This document shows, piece by piece, positions 51,875-61,350 of a stretch of DNA of 64,000 nt. The number at the start of each line of letters is the position of its first letter. The stretch's first letter is position 1. Source of the DNA: Chaetorhynchus papuensis (Eukaryota > Chordata > Aves > Passeriformes > Rhipiduridae); assembly GCA_013396525.1 (NCBI GenBank), contig VWYX01001218.1, positions 117,300 through 181,299 on the forward strand, written 5' to 3'. The position numbers were made by a program, and so were the translations under genes. The notes beneath the pieces are model-generated. The model was given only the letters and a program-made list of their open reading frames with translations, was not told the DNA's origin and did not search any database.

Positions 51875-53564
51875 GTAAACAGTATAATGTAGTAGAAAAC
51901 AGTATATTATTTTGTGAGCAGAGAAACCAGAGAGGCCAAGATTCACTACAATATCTCCCTGGTGCATCTCCTGTGGTTTTTACCAGCTCCTGCTCTGTAT
52001 CCCTTCCATTTTTTCTGTTCCCCAAGGTGCAGCTGCCAGGCTGTGCTGTGGCCAGTGTGTGGCTGCCAGGTGGGGAATTCAAATTAAGCCTTGTATCTCC
52101 AGAGGTACTAAATGAGTGGTTTGGTTTGTTTTGTTCTCTTTCTTGCTTGGTTACTGCTTTTCACTTCATGAAAGGAATTTGTCTCTGAGGCCCACACTGG
52201 TCTGTCAACATTTGTCCAGAACTGGCTTCAGGATCAGAAGTTCCTAGGAGAAAAAGGAGATTAAGAAATAGCATGGCTGTGTACAGCTCATTTCTTTTAG
52301 ATCTCCTGCTAAAACAGTCTTTGTTGGCTGAAAGCTGCTGTTCAGTGAGTGCAGACGAAGTTAAAACAAAATGTACTTTTATATTCTGCACACCTTACTT
52401 CTCTCTGAGCATCATTACTGCACTCTGGCCATAAGCAGAGCTTTAGCTTCCTTCGCAAATAATTTACTTATTTTTTTTAAATTGTATTTCTTCATGGCCT
52501 GACTTGCCTGGGTTTACAGAGGGCTCAGGAAGCAGTTGCAGCTGACACGGGGTCTGGGCAGTGACAAACAGTGCCGAGCTCCCAGCACAGGTTGCGTAAG
52601 TCCCCCCAGCAAGTTGGCAAATCCCCGGCGGCGCTGGGCCGGGGCTGGGTTATGTAAGATTTCTCCAGTTACACCAGCCTGCTCAATCCCAAACTCTGCT
52701 TTCTCAAGCACTCGGGCTTTAGGTGACATTTCACATCTGGCTTCTCCCTGTCGGAGAGCCTGAGCGAGTTCTTGATGCAAATAACCCTCCCCAGTTTCAG
52801 GAGCTCTTTGTTGTTACCTTGCAGAGGTTAATTAGGAGTTTTGACATGGACTGCTGGTCATTACTTGCAGTTTTTGTCAAAGTTCGTTTTGGAAACTTTT
52901 CTGTAACCTGTATGTTAAAAACTTTTTCCCTGAAGTCCCACCTTCAGCCTACTGGTGCTGTCTGTGTTGAAGGAGGAAAATTGTAACAGAACTCAAAAAT
53001 CATTGATTCTCTAGGATTTAATCATTTTTTTCATACTTAAGAGTTTAAAATATTTACACCAGCTCTTGTGCATGTGGAGGGATAAAAGTATAAAAATAAA
53101 AAAACAAAAAGTGAAAACGAAGTTGAGAGGACACTGCCTGGTTTTGGTTTATTTCTTTTACAGTGATAGGATGTTGCTGCTCTTTGGGGTTTAAGGTCTG
53201 AGTTTGAGAAAATTGGCAAAATACAAGTAATAGAAATGCTGCGATATATAAAAATATAAGCACACAAGGGAGTTTCATTAAACAGCTCTTTGCTAGGCTT
53301 CCAGCACTTCCTGCCTGATTCACAGACTATGTTACAATCCAGTACTGTGATTTGTCAGATGTAAAATGTTGTAGTTTTTGTCTTTTGATTTACAGAATGA
53401 AATTAGCCACTAAAGCAGCATACAAATATATAACTGAAATACAAATTATTTGAACCAAAAAAGTGATTTTTAGGTCAATAAATATGTAAAGTTCCTTTGT
53501 AGTTATAATTTTTTTTTTTTTTTAGGTTCTAAACTCAGCTTTCCTTTTTTTTTTTTTTTTTGAG
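51875..53564 (+). other. HIPK3: HIPK3 intron 4 (1.7 kb)
   Basis: A GC-rich patch at about 52520-52700 has exon-like signals (see separate entry). Near the 3' end two T runs and three AGs crowd the exon 5 acceptor. The remaining sequence shows nothing recognisable. Confidence 0.85.
52520..52595 (+). other. Exon-like GC-rich segment in intron 4 with strong donor
   Basis: The possible acceptor GGTTTACAG| ends at 52519 and the consensus donor GTAAGT begins at 52596. Read in phase from exon 4, the 76 bases give 14 codons and then TGA at 52562-52564, so inclusion would truncate the kinase. The pyrimidine tract before the acceptor is only moderate. This may be a cryptic exon or chance. Confidence 0.22.
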
Positions 53565-53651
53565 ACATTGGAAGAACACGAGGCAGAAACAGGTATGAAG
53601 TCTAAAGAGGCCAGAAAGTACATTTTCAACAGTTTGGATGATATAGTGCAC
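53565..53651 (+). CDS. HIPK3: HIPK3 exon 5: kinase insert region
   Basis: It has 29 codons, residues 447-475 (TLEEHEAETGMKSKEARKYI ending LDDIVH), in phase 0 and closely matching mammalian HIPK3. The acceptor is unusual: TTTTGAG|ACA, with a G before the AG, which is disfavoured. Two competing AGs lie 27 and 40 bases upstream. The donor GTGAGT is good. The boundary is set by homology, since starting at either upstream AG would add bases with no counterpart, and the 40-base addition would shift the frame. Confidence 0.95.
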
Positions 53652-54511
53652 GTGAGTATTAAAGCCTCCTTCCTCTGCAAAAGGAATGTGTGGGAATGAC
53701 TGGTGATTTTAAAACATTTTACTGGTTTTAAAAGAAACGCTTTTTGGAATATTATTTATTGTGTCTCAGTCATATTCATTCTTCTCTACTGCTCTGAGAA
53801 TAGTGTCTGGCTGTGTCAGCCCTTTGAGCTTTTTAGTAAAGATCTTCCTTTTCCACTGCTTTTGGTAAACAGTGGTACTTGTCCTTGTGGTGGGGGAGCC
53901 CTTGAATTTTGTGTAAAATGTGTACTTTCTCTTCTGCCTTATCTGCCATTGTGGCAAAGAATAAACAAAGAATGCATGTGGAACCTGCTCTGTTTATTGG
54001 ATGATTTCCTGCATTTTTTTTTTTTCTTAGAAGTATAATTCTCAGTATAGTTTTTTTTTTTAATTTTGTTTTTAAAAATGTAACTGTGTTCTCACTTTTC
54101 TTTAGCTTTATACTTCTCTGGTCAATAAGAAAAGGCAATTTTTTGTTGCCTTTCATACCCTGAAAAAACGATCAAATCTTGTTGCAAGGTTGGCATCAGT
54201 ACATGCTTGAAATCTTTTTTTGAAGATCAGCTCTGTAGTTTAAAGATCTTTTTTCCAAACCTTACTTCTTAAATTCCAAGTCCCAAACCGTAGTAAAGCC
54301 TTCAGTGGTTTTAATTGGGGAGGTTGCAATGGGGGGAGCAGTGTGCCTAAAAATGTCACCAGTTCCAAGCCAACTGTTTTGGGATAAGACAAATCCACTG
54401 TACCCCATGTGATAAAAATGCTGAATGTTGGTATTTTATAGCAGAAAACAATACCAGCAAGAGTTAAACTAATATGCATCTCTTCTGTCTGACTCTTTTG
54501 TTCCATGCCAG
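53652..54511 (+). other. HIPK3: HIPK3 intron 5 (0.86 kb)
   Basis: AT-rich with T runs near 54010 and 54050. No element is recognised. The acceptor is CATGCCAG|. Confidence 0.85.
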
Positions 54512-54696
54512 GTGAACATGGTGATGGATTTGGAAGGAAGTGACCTGTTGGCAGAGAAGGCAGATAGGAGGGAATTTGTCAGTCTGTTGAAGAAAATGTT
54601 GCTTATCGATGCTGATTTAAGAATCACTCCAGCTGAGACCCTGAACCATTCTTTTGTTACCATGAAGCACCTCCTCGATTTTCCTCATAGCAACCA
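54512..54696 (+). CDS. HIPK3: HIPK3 exon 6: end of kinase domain
   Basis: It encodes residues 476-536 and two bases of Gln537. The sequence begins VNMVMDLEGSDLLAEKADRR and contains the C-lobe Arg512 in DADLRITPAE (subdomain XI), closing the kinase domain at about residue 530 (KHLLDFPHSN). The donor is CAACCA|GTATGT. Asn-His-Ser-Phe replaces the NHPF of mammals. The open frame continues into the intron for about 50 codons, but homology stops at the donor. Confidence 0.97.
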
Positions 54697-55466
54697 GTAT
54701 GTAACACAGAAATCTCTGGTGTTGCAATTCATTTGTATAACAGTTGTTGTTTCTTCCATCAGAGAGAAAGAAAATCGTTCATCATTTTTGCAGTGTCTTA
54801 GAAAATTCTTTCAATTGCTTGCAGTATTAGATACATCTATTGGGTCAAGGAAACTGGTTGAGTAACTATGTTTTTCTCTGAAAGTAACAGAGCAATAGAT
54901 TTCTAAGTTGGTTTTATACATGATTGTTAAAATTCCAACACTGCAGAAACTTGGGCGTGATTTTTGCAAGTGTGAGGGGTCCTAGCTCCTATCAGTCATC
55001 AAGGGCTAGGGTAGGCATTTCCTCTTGAGGTTAACATCTCGGATACTTCCTTTCATGTATTGATTAATGTGGGATATATTGAAAGTTTTCTTGCAGTCCT
55101 GGAGTTGTGTATTTCACTGTAGATTTCCTGAAGTTGCAAGCATTTCACTGGAAGAGCAAGCTTTCCATCTGTTTAGTTTCCTATCTTTCCTGTTTGTGCA
55201 CAGCTGTTAAAAAATGGTGTTAGATGGAAGGAGAAGGAAACAGCAGTATTTTTCTAGAATTTAAAATATGCATCACAAAGGCTTGACGTGACCATAGTAA
55301 CAGCAGTGTTTCTGTTTTTCTGCCTGTGTGGACGATCCCATTCTGTGAAACTGGGAAATGTGGGCTTTGAATTTTTTTTTTTTTTCCTTGTTTTGGGGAA
55401 TTGGTTTTTTTTACCTTTAATGATATGAAATGGTGATTAAAGCATCTTATTTTCTGGTTCTGCTAG
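54697..55466 (+). other. HIPK3: HIPK3 intron 6 (0.77 kb)
   Basis: There is a T-rich stretch near 55372-55385 and no recognised element. The acceptor is TCTGCTAG|. Confidence 0.85.
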
Positions 55467-55626
55467 AGTGAAGTCCTGCTTTCATATCATGGATATTTGC
55501 AAATGCCGATCCAACCTGTATGACTTAAGCAATCGCAATAAAACATCACTTGTGAGATCAGTTGCCTCAGGCAGTGCAGCCAACCTGACTGCAAGCTTTA
55601 CCAAAATTGGTCCTGTGAGAAGTCAG
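55467..55626 (+). CDS. HIPK3: HIPK3 exon 7: region just after kinase domain
   Basis: The first base completes Gln537 (CA-A), then residues 538-590 (VKSCFHIMDICKCRSNLYDL through TKIGPVRSQ). It matches HIPK3 VKSCFHIMDICKS with faster change in the Asn/Ser-rich middle. The donor is AGTCAG|GTAAAA. It begins the part known in the family for binding homeodomain proteins. Confidence 0.95.
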
Positions 55627-56033
55627 GTAAAAACAATGGTGTGTGTTTTTCTTGGTTTGGTTTGGTTTGGTTATTTTGTTTGGTTTTAACTGTAAGTTCA
55701 GTTAATGCAGTTTTTCTAATGAATTTAATAATTGAAAAAATTATATCTGTTAAGTGGCAGAATCTTCTGTCTTTTACTCTCATTTTTTCCTAATGTTTTC
55801 TTAAACAAATCATTTAGAATATGTTTCAAATTAAGTTATGAGCTGGGATTGCCAGTGCTGTAGTCTGGTGCCCTCCAATGGCCAAATGTGATGGCTTCGT
55901 GTGAAGTGGATTTGAAATGTTAATTTTTCTAGGTTGTTTTAGTTGTTTACTGTATGAAGTGGTGGGGCAAGTGTATGAGAGGTGTAGATTTAGTGTTGTG
56001 ATAACGTTGCCTCTGTTGAATCTGTTCCCATAG
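55627..56033 (+). other. HIPK3: HIPK3 intron 7 (0.4 kb)
   Basis: It opens with GGTTTGG repeats next to the donor (about 55655-55685), a U/GU-rich enhancer-like context. Nothing else is seen. Confidence 0.8.
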
Positions 56034-56157
56034 GCATTAACTGCGTCTGCCCACTCAGTTTTGCACCAAGGGATACCACTGCAGGCAGGAACTGCTCAGT
56101 TTGGTTGCAGTGATGTTTTCCAGCAAGCATTGATTATATGTCCTCCAGCTATTCAAG
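56034..56157 (+). CDS. HIPK3: HIPK3 exon 8
   Basis: It encodes residues 591-631 and the first base of Gly632. The sequence ALTASAHSVLHQGIPLQAGT then AQFGCSDVFQQALIICPPAI is strongly conserved with mammalian HIPK3. The acceptor is CCCATAG| and the donor TTCAAG|GTATAT. It is part of the homeodomain-interacting region. Confidence 0.96.
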
Positions 56158-58439
56158 GTATATTTATCTGCAATTCTCACAGTTCCTAAAATGAGTGTTA
56201 CTGCCCGTCTGTTGGCAATATTTGAGTTTTCCATTATATCCACTTAAGGTTTATATTTAAAACAACTTAATTATGTAATTAAAAAAACCAGCATGTGAGT
56301 CAGATGCAGATACATTGCACCTTCCTGAAAGGAACAGCAAATCAGCATCTGCAGAAAATGATTTAAGCAATCCAGAGCCCATCTTCGTATACTACACACA
56401 CACATATAAATTTATATCTTGGATAAAATAAAGGAAGAAAATGTGAAAGGTGAAGCAATAAGGAGGGTGTTCTGAAATAAAATTTAAAGGGAAACAGGAA
56501 AGACAGCGGGAATATCAGTGTCTTATCCTGATTATAGTCATTTATGGAAATGGGAAGGTAGTTTATATTGTTTGCTTCTTAACTTAGCTTGATTATAGTC
56601 TTTGTCCAAAAATGGAATTTATTTGCCTTGGTGATGTTCAGCTTCATGTTGAGATCAGGTGTGAAAGTTATGGAGTTTATAGGAAGTATTTTATTTTAAG
56701 AATGACCTTCTCCCTCTGCGTTTTAAAGTTTCAGGAATCACACTAGATGCACTCTGAAATGAAACAATCCAAGAATGTTCAACCTAAACGTAAACCCCAG
56801 GAAATCTTAATCTCTATAGATAAAGACAGATACAGCACACTTTATCAGTAATGTTATTTGTGGCAGCTGCATTTACCTACCTTGAGTTCCAGAAACTCAA
56901 GAAAGGTCTGAGTATTCACCAGGTTGTGTCATGTAAAGCTGCTTCACGCAGATTTCCTTCTGAGCACTTAATTATTTAAATTGTATATGTTCTTTACACA
57001 GTGCTGTACTCCATAATTAAAAAACCCTATTGTTTTCATTATTCCCAGATGAATAAAGTGATTTATAGAAAAGGAAACAGTACAGGCAGACACTTCATCT
57101 GTGATTTGTATACTGTATTCTTAATATGATGATAACTTTCCAAATTTAAATTCTGCTGCGGCTGAAGTGAAGGGGATATATTGTTTTCATCACATAGGTG
57201 ACGAGTTGCTGGCACAGATGAAAAGGGGATATTAATGGTATCTGGCACTGCTTCAAAGTTTCCCAGCTTGGCTGCTCTGTGGAATATCTGAAGTGCTAAA
57301 ACTCTCTACTTCTGTCAGGGCTAAGATGTTGCTCTTCTAGATGGCTGTGGGGAAAATAATCAGTCAAGTGCATTTCAAAATGAAAAGCTTTGAAGTGCAT
57401 GGTTATAACTTAGTATTGTGTTATGGCATGAGAGAATTACATCAGATGAAGACTGTCTTTCATCCTGTACTGTAAAGATTAAAAAAAAACCCCAACCAAA
57501 ACACTTATAAACTTTAGTGTAGTAATTCTTTAGTAGTTACTCGTGAACACCCATTGCTTAATCTTTGTCTGAAGCACAAAGTATGAAGTGCAGTTAGAAG
57601 ATGAGATCAGGGATATCTTTTCCTAGCCAGTGTTTTCTGCAAGCATGGCTGTTCTGTTGCAATCTCCATCAAGAAAAATTCCTCTTTCATTATAGTTTGA
57701 CATTACTATGTTAAAAATGTTATTGTGGTGAACACTGCAGCATTGCTATACGTGTGTTAGTTTCCTGTGACAATAATGAAATCTGCACAGGGTGTGAGAT
57801 GCATCTTTTTTGTGCTATGCTCTTGTGGGCAGTGCTATGGTTTGCATTATTTTGGTGAAGAGAGGAATAGGATTATGGATTCTACTCTAAACATTTGATG
57901 AGGTACACAGAAGATTTTACATTGTTTCCCACAAAAGAGATGGTAGCAAAGAGGGACATTATACATGTGGCATTGCCAGCTATAAAAGCTGAGAGGAATG
58001 GGTTTCAGCCTGCTGGAAATACAGAGCATGAGATGTGGAGGAGTCAATTCTGAGAAGCTTTGAAATTAGGTTCTGCTTACTTTTGTCTGCTTCCTTTCAA
58101 ATTCTTTTAATGTAGGTTGTGATAAAGAGTAAATGCTTAGCTCTGCAGAACTTTCTGCCAAAGGAATTCCTCTTTCTAGTAGTCTGTTTCCAAGTAATAG
58201 CTATTGGCAGTTCTTTCTGAAAATTGCAGCTCAAATATTTGTGCAGATGAGTTACGGCACAAAAATCTTTTAGGTGTTAATTTGTTTGTCTTGAAAGTTT
58301 AAATTATGGAATTAGATCATAAACGTATGTTAAAAAATGGTGAAATGTTTTAGAATTGTCTGCTATGTTTGCTCAGAAAATATAAGCAAGACTGCTGTTT
58401 GCCTAAAGCTTGGGTATATGTTTTTTTTTTCCCTGACAG
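56158..58439 (+). other. HIPK3: HIPK3 intron 8 (2.3 kb)
   Basis: AT-rich, with a short (CA)n run near 56395-56405. No repeat family, RNA gene or credible exon is seen. The acceptor has ten T, then CCCTGACAG|. Confidence 0.85.
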
Positions 58440-58561
58440 GAATTCCTACAAACCACAGCAAACCCACCAGTTTCTCCCTGAGGGTGGATAATGCCGTTCC
58501 ACTGGTGACCCAAGCCCACGCAATTCAGCCACTACAGATTCGAGCAGGAATCCTTTCTCAG
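58440..58561 (+). CDS. HIPK3: HIPK3 exon 9
   Basis: Two bases complete Gly632, then residues 633-672: IPTNHSKPTSFSLRVDNAVP followed by LVTQAHAIQPLQIRAGILSQ. It matches HIPK3 RVDNTVPLVTQAPAVQPLQIR. The donor CTCAG|GTTGGC is weak, with T at +3 and GG at +4/+5; the following intron is only 166 nt. The frame stays open for three codons (VGL) into the intron before TTAC, so the end is set by homology to exon 10. Confidence 0.94.
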
Positions 58562-58727
58562 GTTGGCTTACTTTAAGGCAAAACTCCTACTTATTTAAAA
58601 TGTCAGTAGATGTTTTTAAATGTAGAGTTCTGCTGCAGTCCCTCTTGTGGTCTGTGCTGAACTACAAGCAGCGAGTGTAACTTGAGCGAATCGCTCGTGC
58701 CGTAAAACCTTCTGTGCTTCCCGGCAG

Positions 58728-58852
58728 ACGTGGTCGAATCAGACGCAGCAGATCCTGGTTCCTGCGTGGCAGCAGGTAGCACCGGTGGCAGCTCCAGCCA
58801 CATCTCTGGCCTCTGATCCTGTGGCTGGCCCACAGAGGCTTGGAGACTGGGG
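58728..58852 (+). CDS. HIPK3: HIPK3 exon 10
   Basis: The acceptor is CCCGGCAG|. It encodes residues 673-713 and two bases of Gly714 (TWSNQTQQILVPAWQQ, then an Ala/Pro/Thr/Ser segment and RLGDW). The TQQILVPAWQQV and LGDWG blocks are HIPK hallmarks; the middle is variable. The donor GACTGGGG|GTGAGT is strong and the next intron is only 108 nt. Confidence 0.95.
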
Positions 58853-58960
58853 GTGAGTCCTGCTGCTCTTGTGCAGCCCCTCAGCGGCTGGGATTTAACG
58901 AGGACTACGGGTGCCGGTGCAAATGACTTGCAGTATAAACCTGCCTCTCCTTTTCCTCAG

Positions 58961-59122
58961 GAAGATGATTACCCAGGGCACCCACTACAGCTCAATGATA
59001 CCACAGCCTCTTTTAACACATCAAATAACCCTGTCTGCACCTCAGCCAATTAGCGTGGGCATTGCACACGTCGTCTGGCCTCAGCCTGCAGCTACCAAGA
59101 GGAACAAACTGTGCCAGAACAG
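58961..59122 (+). CDS. HIPK3: HIPK3 exon 11
   Basis: One base completes Gly714, then residues 715-767 and two bases of Arg768. It encodes KMITQGTHYSSMIPQPLLTH followed by QITLSAPQPISVGIAHVVWP, ending NKLCQN. Identity with mammalian HIPK3 is very high around ITLSAPQP and GIAHVVWPQP. The acceptor is TTCCTCAG| and the donor CAACAG... reads AACAG|GTCGGT, weak at +3/+4. In mammals an alternative 63-nt cassette can follow this exon. Confidence 0.95.
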
Positions 59123-60040
59123 GTCGGTAGGGTATTTCTAAGACAGAACATTCAGAAACAGTGTACCTGTCATTGCTGTTTTGTGGGCAAGGGAACAACC
59201 TGTAAGGGTGGCATCTTTGTTGGAGACAATTGCTCTTAGACAGTCTTTTGGGAAAATGTGTCCTTTCTCCTTAAGTTTTCAATGTTATTTGGTTGTAGAC
59301 TAGATGGAAAAATACTTGCAATAGTAAGAGGTTTTAATTCTTTTTGATTAGTGTGTGCCTGTCATGGTGGAAAGTTGTCTTTACAGGCTTTGGGAAGGTG
59401 TAAGTATATATTCAGGTAGCTCTAATGAGATATTCCTAACTTAACACAAGGGAGGATATATCAGGTTTAGACAACTGAAAATAAAGAGAGACCGTATAAC
59501 AAGGTTGCAGTGTGCCTTGCAGTCATCTTTCATTGGTAGCCAAAAATACTTCAGCTGCTTGCTGAAGAAAATATGCCCCAGTGCCATGAGAAGTGGTGGC
59601 AAAGGTGTGGGATGCTCCATAAGGGGAAAAGTGTGGGTTATGTGGGCAGTGTCAGCAGTCCTGTATTAAGCAAGGGGTTCATCTGGAGGATACCAGCTTT
59701 TGTTTTCAAGGAGAATCTTTGCATGAAATCTGGCTGGATTTTGTTTGCTTGTTTTTCACCCCAGTGGGATTTTTATTTCTTTTTTCCTTTATAAGAAAGT
59801 GGGATTTTCAGTATACTGTATTCAGTGTTGTGGTCTTTGATATTGCATACTTGGTATCTTTCTCGTTAATATCTGAAACCATCCATGCCAAATATTTTTG
59901 CATTTGTTTACTGCCCTGTGTTTTTCTAAATTGGTGGCTTAGCCTACATTGCCTGCTTTGGTTTTGTTGAAAACAGTACAGTTTCCAGATCTCTCGGCAA
60001 AGATTCACTTTAAATGCCAAACGACGTGTTCCCTTCACAG
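59123..60040 (+). other. HIPK3: HIPK3 intron 11 (0.9 kb)
   Basis: The sequence was read for a cassette resembling the extra 21 residues (MEWEPGREE-type) of the longer mammalian isoform and none was found. No other element is recognised. The acceptor is CCTTCACAG|. Confidence 0.8.
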
Positions 60041-60337
60041 GAGCAACATGTTACAGAACACCAACATCCAAAATTCAGCCTTTATCTCTCCAAAGATACT
60101 CAACCTGAAGGCTGTCAAGAGAATAAGTTGTATAGAAGCACAGGACAATCTCAACTCTGAAGGACAGGAGAGCAGCTGCTGTGAGGCCTCGGTCAGGCTG
60201 GCCCCTGACCCCTCTGTCCCTGGCACCCCACGCCAGGCCCTGTTCCTGGCCAGCTCCCCCAGCCCCGCCGTCAGCGTCATCACCATCAGCAGTGACACCG
60301 ACGAGGACGATGTGGCACGGACACACTCACTGAGGGA
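60041..60337 (+). CDS. HIPK3: HIPK3 exon 12: SUMO-interacting motif
   Basis: It completes Arg768, then encodes residues 769-866 and two bases of Glu867. It opens SNMLQNTNIQNSAFISPKIL (conserved) and passes through a fast-changing acidic/Pro stretch. At 845-858 it carries AVSVITISSDTDEDD, the hydrophobic core VITI (847-850) followed by acidic/Ser residues that is the HIPK SUMO-interacting motif needed for PML-body targeting in the family. The 3' half is noticeably GC-rich. The donor is AGGGA|GTAAGA. Confidence 0.96.
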
Positions 60338-61209
60338 GTAAGAATCAGCCTTTGTTTTGGTTAAACTTTACTTAAATACGGCTGTCTTAGCACAGCTACT
60401 GCAGCTGGTGAATCTCAGTTAAAAATGGACAAACAGTGAGCTTCTAATCAAATTTCAGGAGGAAGTTAACTGTAGCACTCTGTTATTTGAAAGGGAAGGG
60501 CACTGTCAGAAGTCTACCTCATTAATCCAAGTGTTATGCCTTCTCAACCCATAGTTTTTTAAAATCTTTTTCATAATGATGTCATGCCATATCTCTTTGT
60601 TCAAGCATTCTTCCTGCCATATGCACTAAATGTGGCCATTCTAAAGGTAGCATCCAGTAGATACTATTACATACATATGGATAGAAAATACTTCTCTAAC
60701 AGTGTGGAAAGGTGAACCTTTGGGTGCAAAAACAGATGCTGTGTATTGTCCCCCAGTGGAGTTTTCTTTCACAGAGCTATCACAGAAGCATGCAAGGCTT
60801 AAAAGTTTAATGTTTGTTTGACTTCATCTTTACTGGTAATGATTCTGAACTGGAGGAACTTGTGTTTTAAATCTAAGCTTTGTCAAAAGTTTCAGGGTTC
60901 TTAACTGCTTGAGTGAAATATTTTAATCTACTTATTTCGGTATGGATTCAGTAAAAAATTATCCATTCAGTTTTCCATAAAAAATTATCCGTTTAGGTTT
61001 CCAAAAATGTTTGTTTAGTCTAGAATTTTGAAAGAACACTGAAAAGGTTTTTAAGTCTGGTTTGGTTGTAAAAGAAGCAAGGAATTGGATGTTAATGTAC
61101 ACTTCAGGGGCCTTTTCTAATATTGGACCCTTTTTTATTCCACAATTGCAGTTCAATGAGTGGTGGATGAGAGGGGTGGTGTGTTTGCTGACTGTGTTGT
61201 TGTGTGCAG
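60338..61209 (+). other. HIPK3: HIPK3 intron 12 (0.87 kb)
   Basis: AT-rich, with nothing recognised. The acceptor TTGTGTGCAG| has a GT-rich rather than C/T-rich tract. Confidence 0.8.
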
Positions 61210-61350
61210 GTGTAAAGGGAGCCTGGAGTGTGAAGCCTGCCAGAACACGCTGAACATCGACCGCGTGTGCTCCCTCAGCAGCCCCGACAGCACGCTCAGC
61301 ACCAGCTCCTCGGAGCAGTCCAGTCCCTCTCCTTGCAAGAGATCCAACAG
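61210..61350 (+). CDS. HIPK3: HIPK3 exon 13: Cys/Ser-rich segment
   Basis: It completes Glu867, then residues 868-913 and two bases of Ser914. CKGSLECEACQNTLNIDRVC is followed by SLSSPDSTLSTSSSEQSSPS and PCKRSN. The CKGSLxCEACQ(S/N)TLNIDR block is specific to HIPK1-3. The Ser run is a PEST-like, phosphorylation-prone stretch. The donor is AACAG|GTGAAA. Confidence 0.97.
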
